Shown here: positions 46,585 to 54,860 of the stretch, piece by piece | Layout of the letters: every line of letters starts with the position of its first letter | Numbering within the stretch: position 1 is the stretch's first letter | Source of the DNA: Sphingorhabdus sp. M41 | Lineage (GTDB): Bacteria; Pseudomonadota; Alphaproteobacteria; Sphingomonadales; Sphingomonadaceae | Direction: 5' to 3' | Assembly: GCF_001586275.1 (NCBI RefSeq) | Contig: NZ_CP014545.1 | Location: 1-64,000 of the forward strand | Length of the DNA: 64,000 nucleotides | Position numbers and translations under genes: made by a program | Notes under the pieces: generated by a model | What the model was told of the DNA's origin: nothing | Databases searched by the model: none | The model's input: only the letters and a program-made list of their open reading frames with translations

Positions 46585-47488
46585 TCGCGCGGCGCGCCGC
46601 TTCGTCCGCCATCGTCATCATCGACCGTGCATGGCGCAGGGCCACCGCATGATGGTCATGGCCATAACCACCGCCTAGCGCGCTGGCGACGGCAATACCG
46701 CGGTCACGGGCCTTGCGGATGACCATCCGGTCGCGCTGTTCGAGTCCTGCATCGGTGAGCGCCAGCCGGCCGAGCCGGTCGTCGGCATGCGGGTCGACCC
46801 CCGCCTGATAGAGCAGCATATCCGGTGCAAAGCGCCCGAGAATGTCATCCAGCGCGTCATCCAGTATCGCGAGATAGGCCTCGTCTTCCATCGCATCGGG
46901 CAGCGCAATATCACGGCTCGAACGCGCCTTTCTGGTCGGGAAATTGCGTTCATTATGGATCGACAGGGTGAAAACATCCTCGCGCCCGGCCAGCAATACG
47001 GCGGTGCCGTCGCCCTGATGCACGTCGAGATCGACAATGAGAATCTTGCGCGCGTCGCCTTCCGCCAGTAGCCGGTTGGCGGCGATGGCCAGATCGTTGA
47101 ACACGCAATAGCCGGCGCCGGTATCCGCCAGGGCATGATGGCTGCCCCCGGCGCTGTTCGCCGCATAGCCATGTTGCAGGGCTAGCCGCGCCGCCAGCCA
47201 GGTGCCGCCCGACGTATATTGGACACGGCTGGCGATCTCCGCCGATACCGGAAAGCCGATCCGGCGTTCTATTTCACGTGGAACAGTCCCGGTCAGCACT
47301 TGCTCGACATAGTCGGGGTCATGTACCGCCTCGATCCACTGGCGCTCCATCAGAGGCGGCTGATGGGCCTGATGCAGCGGCTCATGGATCCGGATCGCCT
47401 CCATCACCAGCTGATATTTGTCGAAGACAAAGCTGCCGCTGGCCGGGCGCGGCGCCACATAATCGGGATGGTGGACGATATGGAGCAT
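46574..47488 (-). CDS. Histone-deacetylase-like (class II / acetylpolyamine amidohydrolase) family protein
   Basis: A 304-residue zinc hydrolase of the arginase/HDAC fold. Active-site segments are GGSHHALADTGAGYCVFND and LIVDLDVHQGDGT (metal ligands Asp and His), with a catalytic tyrosine likely near GGYGHDH. In bacteria such enzymes deacetylate polyamines, acetoin-related substrates or proteins. A parS-like palindrome lies inside the gene at 47270-47285. Confidence 0.9.
   Translation of the reverse strand: MLHIVHHPDYVAPRPASGSFVFDKYQLVMEAIRIHEPLHQAHQPPLMERQWIEAVHDPDYVEQVLTGTVPREIERRIGFPVSAEIASRVQYTSGGTWLAARLALQHGYAANSAGGSHHALADTGAGYCVFNDLAIAANRLLAEGDARKILIVDLDVHQGDGTAVLLAGREDVFTLSIHNERNFPTRKARSSRDIALPDAMEDEAYLAILDDALDDILGRFAPDMLLYQAGVDPHADDRLGRLALTDAGLEQRDRMVIRKARDRGIAVASALGGGYGHDHHAVALRHARSMMTMADEAARRATIR
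47270..47285. promoter_or_regulatory. parS-like palindrome inside the deacetylase gene
   Basis: TATTTCACGTGGAACA keeps the CACGTG core and differs from the TGTTNCACGTGNAACA pattern at one position. It is about 44 kb from the parS cluster. It may be a weak ParB site or chance. Confidence 0.4.
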
Positions 47489-47495
47489 GGATGGC

Positions 47496-47909
47496 CTAGG
47501 AACGCTTCCGCAGATGATAGGTCAGCGCCATGGCGATACAATGTTTGACGGCATCGACGGGCAGTTCGTCTTTGCTGTCAAACAGCACAGCGCGATTGCC
47601 GTCAAATGTCAATTCCTCATCATATAGTTGCCGGTAGCGCTCGACCAGATCGGTCTGGCAATGCACATAGAGCCCATATGTGTCCGGCGATTTCTTGTGC
47701 CGATGGATCCGCACGGTGGTGCCCGACCCGCTCGCCGCCGTCAGAAATGCCGGCTCTCCCCATTTGACCGTCTCTTCCAGCGGACCGATAGCCGGATTCT
47801 CCCGCGCAACCTCCAGCACCAGCTGGCGGAGCTGCACCAATCTCTCGGCCAGTTGCTCCGGAAGGCCTTCCCAGGCGGAGCGCGTGGGTTCGGGAATTTC
47901 GTCTGTCAT
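47496..47909 (-). CDS. DUF1801 domain protein
   Basis: A 137-residue YdhG/DUF1801-like protein. The pattern ETVKWGEPAFL in the middle, the strand RIHRHKKSPDTYGLYVH and the C-terminal DAVKHCIAMALTYHLRKR match the family, which has no firmly assigned function. It lies 7 bp upstream of the deacetylase gene on the same strand. Confidence 0.83.
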   Translation of the reverse strand: MTDEIPEPTRSAWEGLPEQLAERLVQLRQLVLEVARENPAIGPLEETVKWGEPAFLTAASGSGTTVRIHRHKKSPDTYGLYVHCQTDLVERYRQLYDEELTFDGNRAVLFDSKDELPVDAVKHCIAMALTYHLRKRS

Positions 47910-47941
47910 TCCAAATCATTATCAGTCGGCCGGGGTTTTTG

Positions 47942-49648
47942 TCACGCGCCTCGTATCAAACGCCCGGGTCGCGCGCCTGTGGACTGGTCGAAGCGCCGGA
48001 TAATCTCGCCAGACACGATCGTCGCATCATAGCCGGTTGCGCGCTGGTGCAGCCTTTTCCCGCCCGCAGGAAGGTCATGGACGATCTCCGGCAGATGCAA
48101 TTGCAGATTTTCGAGATCGATCACATTGATATCCGCCTTGGCACCGGCTTTGAGCAGGCCGCGCTGGTCGAGTCCGACCGCTTTCGCGGCCTTGTGCGAG
48201 AGCATATGGATCGCTTCCGCCAGTTCGAAACTTTCCGCTCCCGGATTGCAAACATATTGGGTGAGCAAATAGGTCGAGTAGCTGGCATCGCAAATCGCGC
48301 CATAATGAGCGCCGCCGTCGCCAAGGCCGGGAATGCAGTGCGCATGGCTTAGCATTTCATGGGCGCTGGCCAGCGTGCCATTTTCATAATTGCCAAGCGC
48401 CGCGAGGAACAGCCCCTTGCCATTTGTCTCGAGAAGCCGGTCATAGGCGATCTCCTGCGGCGTGCAGCCCCTGGCCGCCGCCTGGCCTGCCATGCTCATT
48501 TCTTTCGGTGGCGCATAGTCGGGGGGATTGTCGAGCGGGAACAGCCAGTTCCAGTCGCGGGCCAGCGCGTTGAACGGATGACCATGTTCGAATTCTTCGC
48601 TCAGCAGCGCCTCGCGCAAGTCCGGATCGCGCATCGCCGCAACCTGCTCCTCTACGGACAGGTCGGCAATCTTCGCCCAACTCGGACAGAGAATGAACGG
48701 GTGGACAGTCAGTTCCAGCCCGGCAATCAGTCCGATTGGCCGCGGCATGATCTGGGCGGTAGCCTTCCCGCCATTGGCGTGGGTGCGATCGATCATATCG
48801 AGCACCTTGCGCCAGCGCGGTGGCCCGTCATTGCCGGATGCGAGTGTGAAAGTGGCCGGCCGACCGGAGCTTTCCACCACCCGCTCGATCACCTGATATT
48901 CCTTGTCCCAGCCGACAAAGGCGTCGAGCACAACCTGGAAGGTTCCGCAGCCGGCATCCTTCATGCCGCCGCAGATCGCTTCCAGCTCGGCCACATCGGC
49001 TTCGAATGTCGGGATCGACCCGCCATCTGCAGTCTTGTGAATCGACAGCCGCGACGTCGCAAAGCCGATCGCTCCGGCCTCCATTGCTTCGCGCGCCAAT
49101 TTGCGCATCATTGCCAGATCATCATCATTGGCCGGTTCGCGGGACGCGCCGCGCGCGCCCATGGCGTAGACGCGCAAGGGAGAGTGCGGCAGATAGGCGG
49201 CAATATCGATATCGCGTTTGCCCTTCTCGACCACGTCGAGATATTCGGGAAATGTCTCCCAGTTCCAGGGCAGGCCATCGGACATCACCACGCCGGGAAT
49301 ATCCTCGACGCCTTCCATCACGTTGATCAGCATGTCGTGATCTTCCTTGCGGCAGGGCGCAAAGCCGACGCCGCAATTGCCCATGATCGCCGTGGTCACG
49401 CCGTGCGAGGAGGAAGGGCTGAGCTCTTCCGCCCAGATGCACTGGCCGTCATAATGGGTGTGCACATCGATAAAGCCGGGGGTGACGATCTTGCCGGTGG
49501 CATCTATTTCCTCGCGGCCCGTGCCGGCGACTTGTCCGATCGCCGCTATCTTGCCGTCGCTGACCGCGATATCCCCGTCGATAAGAGCACCGCCGCTGCC
49601 ATCGGCAATGGTCCCGCCGCGAATTACCAGATCATATATTTTGGTCAT
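47942..49648 (-). CDS. D-aminoacylase / N-acyl-D-amino-acid deacylase family amidohydrolase
   Basis: A 568-residue metal-dependent amidohydrolase. The start MTKIYDLVIRGGTIADG at 49648 fits the family; a longer frame to 49828 adds unrelated residues. The metal-binding HTHYDGQ, the GNCGVGFAP segment and late HCIPGLGDGGAHYG are visible. It deacylates N-acyl-D-amino acids or related compounds; substrate is not certain. The MAPEG gene lies 8 bp upstream on the same strand. Confidence 0.9.
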   Translation of the reverse strand: MTKIYDLVIRGGTIADGSGGALIDGDIAVSDGKIAAIGQVAGTGREEIDATGKIVTPGFIDVHTHYDGQCIWAEELSPSSSHGVTTAIMGNCGVGFAPCRKEDHDMLINVMEGVEDIPGVVMSDGLPWNWETFPEYLDVVEKGKRDIDIAAYLPHSPLRVYAMGARGASREPANDDDLAMMRKLAREAMEAGAIGFATSRLSIHKTADGGSIPTFEADVAELEAICGGMKDAGCGTFQVVLDAFVGWDKEYQVIERVVESSGRPATFTLASGNDGPPRWRKVLDMIDRTHANGGKATAQIMPRPIGLIAGLELTVHPFILCPSWAKIADLSVEEQVAAMRDPDLREALLSEEFEHGHPFNALARDWNWLFPLDNPPDYAPPKEMSMAGQAAARGCTPQEIAYDRLLETNGKGLFLAALGNYENGTLASAHEMLSHAHCIPGLGDGGAHYGAICDASYSTYLLTQYVCNPGAESFELAEAIHMLSHKAAKAVGLDQRGLLKAGAKADINVIDLENLQLHLPEIVHDLPAGGKRLHQRATGYDATIVSGEIIRRFDQSTGARPGRLIRGA

Positions 49649-49656
49649 GTTTAGTT

Positions 49657-50055
49657 TCACCCTCTCACAAGCTGAACGATGACACCGATCAAGGTGCCAA
49701 GTACGAATATATAGATGGGGGGCATGCTGGCGTAGAGCCACAGCAGCCGTTTCTCCGGGGCCCTGTGATAGCCTAGCGCATAGCCGACCCGCATGAACGG
49801 CCAGATCAATCCGATAGCCGCAGCCCAATAGGGGCTGACGACATAAGCGAACAGCCAGAGGCCGGGCAGGAATAGCACCAGATGTTCCAGCGTATTCTGA
49901 TGCGCCCGGACATGGCGCTCATATTCCGGTGGCCCGCTGTGCGATGGCGGTACGATCTTGAACCGGCCGCGCGCCAGGCCGGCCATTAGCAAAGTGAAAT
50001 AATATGCGAGCAAAGCCAGTGTGCTGACAGTCGCCACGTATATATACCGGTCCAT
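49657..50055 (-). CDS. MAPEG family membrane protein
   Basis: A 132-residue four-helix membrane protein of the MAPEG family (eicosanoid and glutathione metabolism). It contains ERHVRAHQNTLEHLVLFLP, the family core with the conserved Asn/Glu, and apolar segments at 8-28 and 68-88. Bacterial members are usually orphan. It probably forms an operon with the amidohydrolase. Confidence 0.87.
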   Translation of the reverse strand: MDRYIYVATVSTLALLAYYFTLLMAGLARGRFKIVPPSHSGPPEYERHVRAHQNTLEHLVLFLPGLWLFAYVVSPYWAAAIGLIWPFMRVGYALGYHRAPEKRLLWLYASMPPIYIFVLGTLIGVIVQLVRG

Positions 50056-50378
50056 GAACCGCTAATCCCCATCCCTTTTTCAGACTGTCCTGAACGAATG
50101 GATCGGCCCTGACCATAGTGCATTTCGATAAGAAAGCCGTGCCGGGAAGATTTTGCAGCCTAGCGGCCCTCGTTCCAGGCGATCAGGCCGAAGCACGAAA
50201 CCAACCATTGGCAAAATATACCATTATTCAGCAACCATTAATCTGCGCGCTAAGGCTGAAATCAGGCAGGCCTTTGAAATACAACAATAATATTAAACTG
50301 GCACGCCCTGTGCAGAGCTATGCTCATCTTCGCAACACAAGTCGCGAAGCACCAGTTTAAACAAAAAGGAAATTGAAA
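50056..50378. other. 323-bp intergenic region before the twin small peptides
   Basis: It contains the sigma-54-like promoter (50298-50314) and the AT-rich stretch before it. No other gene is supported. A weak rightward reading frame at 50118-50360 lacks a ribosome-binding site and any recognised homologue. Confidence 0.5.
50298..50314 (+). promoter_or_regulatory. Sigma-54-like -24/-12 promoter
   Basis: CTGGCACGCCCTGTGCA matches the consensus CTGGCACG-rNNN-TTGCW with the GG and GC doublets at the correct 12-bp spacing (first G to first G), differing at two positions. The small-peptide start is 65 bp downstream of the -12 element. Confidence 0.5.
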
Positions 50379-50501
50379 ATGACCAACGTAAACATCCAGA
50401 ACCAGGTAGCCGCCGCTTTTGCCGCTCTTTTTTCCGCAGCCGTTTTTGTTGTCGCCAGCGTCGGCCCGGCGGTCCAGAATTCCGCTGCCCTGATCGCATA
50501 A
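50379..50501 (+). CDS. Small hydrophobic peptide A (40 residues)
   Basis: The protein begins MTNVNIQNQVAAAFAALFSA and ends SVGPAVQNSAALIA, with a central apolar segment of about 20 residues. AAAAGGAAA lies 8 nt before the ATG. It is a paralogue of the next peptide: both have Q-x-A-A-x-F-A-A-x-F, a hydrophobic run, and SVGPA. Probably a single-pass membrane peptide. Too short for routine gene finders. Confidence 0.7.
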   Translation: MTNVNIQNQVAAAFAALFSAAVFVVASVGPAVQNSAALIA

Positions 50502-50525
50502 CCCCATTGAAGAAAGGAAAATATC

Positions 50526-50642
50526 ATGCCCCGCTTCACATTACGTCAGGAAATCGCCGCTGGCTTCGCCGCCATATTCTGCTCGGCAATCCTCGTAATC
50601 TCGTCGGTCGGTCCGGCAGCAAACGGCGCGACCTTCATCTGA
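50526..50642 (+). CDS. Small hydrophobic peptide B (38 residues)
   Basis: The protein begins MPRFTLRQEIAAGFAAIFCS and ends SVGPAANGATFI. GAAAGGAAA precedes the ATG. It lies 24 bp after peptide A with the same alanine/phenylalanine-rich membrane segment and SVGPA motif, so the pair is a tandem duplication. Role unknown. Confidence 0.7.
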   Translation: MPRFTLRQEIAAGFAAIFCSAILVISSVGPAANGATFI

Positions 50643-50684
50643 TGCCAGTCGACCGGTGTGATCTTGCCGGTCGATTGTACGAGC

Positions 50685-52100
50685 CTAATGCCCCGCCTGC
50701 TCGCCGCGCTCCAGTCCCGATAATGCCAGCTGCTCGTCAATCTGCGCCATCAGCCGGTCGAGACCGTCCTGCGATTTGGCTTCGGCCCGGGCCACCAGAA
50801 CATCCTGCGTATTGCTTGCCCGCAGCAGCCACCAACCGTCTTCGGTATTGACCCGCGCGCCGTCGGTGTTGTTGACATCGGCGCCGCTGGCCGAAAGCCG
50901 CTCCAATATTTCGTCGATAACCGCAAACTTGCGGCTTTCATCGACCTGAAAACGCATTTCCGGCGTGTTGATCATATCCACCATATCGCTGCGCAACTGG
51001 GTCACGCTCTTGCCGATATTGGTTGCTGCCTGAATCAGCCGGATCGCGGCATAAGGCGCGTCGTCGAAGCCGTAATAATCATGTTTGAAGAACACATGGC
51101 CGCTCATTTCGCCGGCCAGTGGCGAACCGGTTTCCTTCATCTTCGACTTGATCAGACTATGGCCGGTCTTCCACATCAGAGGCTTGCCGCCGAGCGCCGC
51201 GATCCGGTCATATAAGGCCTGTGATGCCTTGACGTCGGCGATGATCGTCGCACCAGGCTCGCTTTTCAGGACATCCTCGGCATAGATTTGCAGCAGCTGG
51301 TCGCCCCAGATCACTCGGCCCATGCCGTCGATCGCGCCGATGCGGTCGCCGTCGCCGTCAAAGGCCACGCCGAAATCGAGACCCTTCTCCGCCACCAGTG
51401 CCTTCAGATCCGCGAGATTCTTTTCTTCGGTCGGATCGGGATGGTGATTGGGGAAGGATCCGTCGACTTCGGTATAGAGAAGATGATGTTCTCCCGCGCC
51501 ACGCTCAGCGAGCAGTCTGGTCAGTTTCTCTATCACCGGTCCGGCAGCGCCGTTGCCGCAATCCCAGCCGATCTTGAAGGCCCCGCCGGTGAAATTCTTC
51601 AGCAGGCGCTCGACATATTCATCTTCGATATCGATCCGTTCGAGCGTGCCAGTTCCGCTTTCCCAGTCTCCGCTGGCTGCCATCGTGCCCAGTCCCAAAA
51701 TGTCGGCGCCGAAAAAGGGGCGGCCCTGAAACACCATTTTGAAGCCGTTATAATTGGCAGGATTGTGACTTCCTGTAATCATTATGCCGCCTTGGACCGT
51801 TTTTAGTACAGATTCGGCATAATAAAGCATCGGAGTGGGACCCATTCCGACAGAAATTGCATTGATTCCTGCATCATTGAGACCGCGGACAAGCGCCTCT
51901 TCCAGCATCGGGGAACTCTCGCGCCCGTCAAAACCTGTTGCAACCGCAGTACCGCCATCGCGCGCAATCAATGTCCCGAAACCACGCCCAATAGCATAGG
52001 CATCGTCCGCTCCCAGCGTCTCGCCGATAATGCCGCGAATGTCATATTCGCGCAGCGAAGTGGAGTGAAATTCGTGAGATTTCGGGGCGTTCATGAGCAT
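50685..52100 (-). CDS. pgmG: Phosphoglucomutase/phosphomannomutase PgmG
   Basis: A 471-residue alpha-D-phosphohexomutase interconverting glucose- or mannose-1-P and 6-P. The phosphoserine is Ser111 in TGSHNPANYNGFK, the metal loop is DGDGDR (Asp248, Asp250, Asp252), and the four domains are complete. In Sphingomonas this enzyme feeds exopolysaccharide (gellan/sphingan) precursors, so capsule or lipopolysaccharide supply is likely. Start MLMNAPKSHEF could also be the ATG two codons later. Confidence 0.93.
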   Translation of the reverse strand: MLMNAPKSHEFHSTSLREYDIRGIIGETLGADDAYAIGRGFGTLIARDGGTAVATGFDGRESSPMLEEALVRGLNDAGINAISVGMGPTPMLYYAESVLKTVQGGIMITGSHNPANYNGFKMVFQGRPFFGADILGLGTMAASGDWESGTGTLERIDIEDEYVERLLKNFTGGAFKIGWDCGNGAAGPVIEKLTRLLAERGAGEHHLLYTEVDGSFPNHHPDPTEEKNLADLKALVAEKGLDFGVAFDGDGDRIGAIDGMGRVIWGDQLLQIYAEDVLKSEPGATIIADVKASQALYDRIAALGGKPLMWKTGHSLIKSKMKETGSPLAGEMSGHVFFKHDYYGFDDAPYAAIRLIQAATNIGKSVTQLRSDMVDMINTPEMRFQVDESRKFAVIDEILERLSASGADVNNTDGARVNTEDGWWLLRASNTQDVLVARAEAKSQDGLDRLMAQIDEQLALSGLERGEQAGH

Positions 52101-52184
52101 GGCCTTGGTTGATTGGACTGGCCCCTGTTTCTAAGGTGCAGCGTCCTGAAAATCCAGCGATACTGTCAAAATATGATGGGATGG

Positions 52185-52619
52185 CTACCGACGGCCGGAT
52201 GCTTCCAATTCTTCCAATAATATGTCGCGCGCCCGGTTGATCATCTTCGCCAGCTGCTCGTCCCCGCCATTGTCGGGATGATGTTCCGCCAGCCTTTGCT
52301 TCCAGGCAGCATTAATCTCGATAAAGCCGGCGTCATCGCTGATACCCAATAGAGAACGCGCCCGGTCCAGTTCGAAATTGCGCGGTTTGCGCTTCGGTTC
52401 TTCGTCATCGCGCGCGGGAATCAATATCCGCCAGCCACTCAGAAAAGCCGCTCCGGCCAGCATGGCCCCGCCCATGATCCAGTTACTGCCGCGCAGAAAA
52501 TTTGCGCCCAATAACGCAACCGCCAGTGCCAGCCATTGATTGGCGGTCATCGTCTTGGCCTTGCCCGATAATATCAGCCAAGCCAGAATCGCCCCGCCAA
52601 ATATGAGCAAAGCCATCAT
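52185..52619 (-). CDS. J-domain membrane protein
   Basis: A 144-residue protein with an N-terminal membrane anchor and one or two apolar segments (residues 1-70), then a C-terminal J domain (about 85-144) with the HPD motif in AEHHPDNGG. J domains stimulate Hsp70 ATPase. It lies 3 bp from mipZ on the same strand. TIM14-like alphaproteobacterial J proteins are similar; partner not known. Confidence 0.87.
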   Translation of the reverse strand: MMALLIFGGAILAWLILSGKAKTMTANQWLALAVALLGANFLRGSNWIMGGAMLAGAAFLSGWRILIPARDDEEPKRKPRNFELDRARSLLGISDDAGFIEINAAWKQRLAEHHPDNGGDEQLAKMINRARDILLEELEASGRR

Positions 52620-52622
52620 CGG

Positions 52623-53447
52623 TCAGGCAACCAGCTTCGGATTCGGCAAGGCGGACTCGCCGCCATCCGGCGAATGTTGCGTGGTTGGTGGCAGCGCGAG
52701 ATGCTTGATCAACTCGCGCAATTCCTGTCGCGCCGCCAGATGGCTTGTCGCCAGCCGGCCAAGATGCTGCTTGTCGAGCATCGTCAGGCCCGAAGGGAAA
52801 AGCTCGCGATAAATAACCCGCTCGCTGAGCCCCGGAATGATGCGAAACCCGACGCGCTGCGACAATTCGGCAAGGGCGGCGATGATCCGTTTCATATTAT
52901 GCGCTTCGACATATTGGGTCCGGTTTCTCAGCAATACCCAGTCTATCGTTGTGCCGTCCGCTTTCGCTCTGGCCTTGCGGGCGTCCCAGATCAATTCCGC
53001 ATAAAAACTCAGCTTGCGAACCTTGTAGGTTTCCGGATCGACCTGCCCGATCAGATCGAAATCGACAAAGCTGTCATTGATCGGCGTGACCAGGGTGTTT
53101 GCACGGGTTGCCACAAAGCGGGCGAATTTGTCATCGCGGCCCGGCGTGTCAAACAGCAGGAAATCGACCCCGTGCGACATTCGCTCCATCAACTGTTCCA
53201 GCCGGGCGAGATTGTCATCTTCGAACACGTCATAAAGTGGCTGTGGAATATCAATGTTCAGCCGCTTCATCGTCGCATCGCGGTTTTCCAGATAGCGATA
53301 GGTTGTGCGCTGGCGCGGGTCGAGATCGATGATCCCGACCTTGTGACCCTGATAGGAAAGAGCAACCGCAACATGAACCGCGGTTGTCGACTTTCCGGTG
53401 CCGCCTTTTTCATTGGCGAAGACAATATGATGCGGACTGTTGGTCAC
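52623..53447 (-). CDS. mipZ: Division-plane positioning ATPase MipZ
   Basis: A 274-residue ParA-like ATPase. The deviant Walker A is KGGTGKST at residues 14-21 and LIDLDPRQRTTYRYLENR follows, the MipZ-specific extension of the switch region. In Caulobacter MipZ binds ParB at the pole, forms a gradient and blocks FtsZ away from midcell. Its presence with parA and parS here supports a complete polar partition and division system. Confidence 0.93.
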   Translation of the reverse strand: MTNSPHHIVFANEKGGTGKSTTAVHVAVALSYQGHKVGIIDLDPRQRTTYRYLENRDATMKRLNIDIPQPLYDVFEDDNLARLEQLMERMSHGVDFLLFDTPGRDDKFARFVATRANTLVTPINDSFVDFDLIGQVDPETYKVRKLSFYAELIWDARKARAKADGTTIDWVLLRNRTQYVEAHNMKRIIAALAELSQRVGFRIIPGLSERVIYRELFPSGLTMLDKQHLGRLATSHLAARQELRELIKHLALPPTTQHSPDGGESALPNPKLVA

Positions 53448-53548
53448 GTTTTGATCGATACCCCTGTTCTTGCCCCTTGCGAAGGACGGTCCACCGTCGC
53501 ATAGCTCAAGAGAGCTTTACAGCAAAATCTAAACGCAAAGAGTGATGC

Positions 53549-54388
53549 ATGCAAATTGTTCGACAGCTTGACCCGCTGCGGGACGCTTTGGCGGAGTTTC
53601 GCAAGGCCGGATCTAAAATCGGGCTGGTCCCGACCATGGGTGCGCTGCACGCAGGACATATGCGGTTGGTGGAAGAGGCGATGGAACAATGCGACACAGT
53701 TGTGGCGTCGATCTTCGTCAATCCAACCCAGTTCGGCGAGGGCGAGGATCTCGATGCATATCCGCGTCAGGAAGCCGCAGATGCGGCTCTGCTGGAAGCA
53801 GCGGGCGTCAAATTATTATGGGCGCCAACGGCCGAGCAGGTCTATCCGCAAGGCTATGCCACCAATGTCAGCGTAAGCGGGATTAGCGACGGTCTGTGCG
53901 GCGCGGCGCGCCCGGGCCATTTCGACGGCGTGGCCACGGTGGTGGCGAAATTGTTCAACCAGGTCCGTCCGGACGCAGCCTATTTCGGTGAGAAGGACTA
54001 TCAGCAGCTGGCGGTCATCCGGCGCATGGCCCGTGATCTTGATTTTACCCACGATATTGTCGGTGTCCCGACGGTTCGTGATCCGGATGGCCTCGCATTA
54101 TCGTCGCGCAACGCCTATTTGACCGCAGAACAAAGGGCCAGTGTCGTGGCACTCCCCGATGCAATGCGGGAAGCAGCTGATGCTATTGCGAGTGGCGGCG
54201 AGATAGACGCGATATTGGATGCCGCCAGAGCGCGAATACTCGGCGCGGGCTTTCATAAAATCGACTATCTTGAGCTTCGCGATGCCAATTCTCTGGCGAT
54301 TCTCGATGTTTTTGCCGAACCGGCTCGTCTTTTCGCCGCAGCCCATATCGGCCGAACCCGGTTGATCGACAATATCCCCGTTTCCTAG
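53549..54388 (+). CDS. panC: Pantothenate synthetase PanC
   Basis: A 279-residue ATP-dependent ligase joining pantoate and beta-alanine. VPTMGALHAGHMRLV carries the HIGH-type motif, FVNPTQFGEGEDLDAYPR binds pantoate, and the KMSKS-like region is near LALSSRNAYLT. Divergent from mipZ with a 101-bp gap. panB is not in the window. Confidence 0.95.
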   Translation: MQIVRQLDPLRDALAEFRKAGSKIGLVPTMGALHAGHMRLVEEAMEQCDTVVASIFVNPTQFGEGEDLDAYPRQEAADAALLEAAGVKLLWAPTAEQVYPQGYATNVSVSGISDGLCGAARPGHFDGVATVVAKLFNQVRPDAAYFGEKDYQQLAVIRRMARDLDFTHDIVGVPTVRDPDGLALSSRNAYLTAEQRASVVALPDAMREAADAIASGGEIDAILDAARARILGAGFHKIDYLELRDANSLAILDVFAEPARLFAAAHIGRTRLIDNIPVS

Positions 54389-54482
54389 GGCCACAGCGAC
54401 TATCGGTTAACCAAAATATTTGTGAAAAATGACTGATTTCATGGGTTTTTGGAACGCTGAAACGGAATTTCTGCGATTCGCG

Positions 54483-54497
54483 TTAACCATTTCTTTA
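54483..54497 (+). promoter_or_regulatory. CtrA-like binding site
   Basis: TTAACCATTTCTTTA is TTAA, seven bases, TTTA, one base from the full CtrA consensus TTAA-N7-TTAA, and it also contains the TTAACCAT half-site. It lies 65 bp upstream of the SEL1-like gene. A second TTAACC is at 54407-54412. Confidence 0.45.
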
Positions 54498-54561
54498 GGA
54501 GAATGCGCTGAAAGTCGTCCTGTCGCTGCAAATTGCGGCATCAAAAACAGGGACTGATAAA

Positions 54562-54858
54562 ATGGGCAACAGCATGAAAAGCGCCGCCTTTCTAATCGAA
54601 AGCCACCTCTCCGAGGCAGCACGGGGCAGCAACAATGCATATTTTGATCTGGGTGTGATCTATTCGACCGGATCTGATGGCGTCGACGTCGATTTGACCG
54701 AAGCACATAAATGGTTCAATCTGGCCGCCTTGTCAGGCCATGACGAAAGCAAGATTTGCCGCGCGGAAATCTCGCTTGAAATGACGGCTCGCGAAATTGC
54801 CGAAGCCCAGCGGGAAGCACGCAACTGGCTACAGGAAAATACGCGCCGCGCTGCCTGA
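54562..54858 (+). CDS. SEL1-like repeat protein (short)
   Basis: A 98-residue protein with one SEL1-type helical repeat (NNAYFDLGVIYSTGSDGVDVD, then LTEAHKWFNLAALSGH) and a charged C-terminal helix ending in RRAA. SEL1/TPR-like repeats mediate protein interaction; this copy is much shorter than usual. Possible CtrA sites upstream suggest cell-cycle control. Confidence 0.75.
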   Translation: MGNSMKSAAFLIESHLSEAARGSNNAYFDLGVIYSTGSDGVDVDLTEAHKWFNLAALSGHDESKICRAEISLEMTAREIAEAQREARNWLQENTRRAA

Positions 54859-54860
54859 AT

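Noticed and set aside
48359-49654. Open frame of 431 codons on the plus strand
   Set aside because: It lies antisense to the amidohydrolase and has no conserved motifs or ribosome-binding site.
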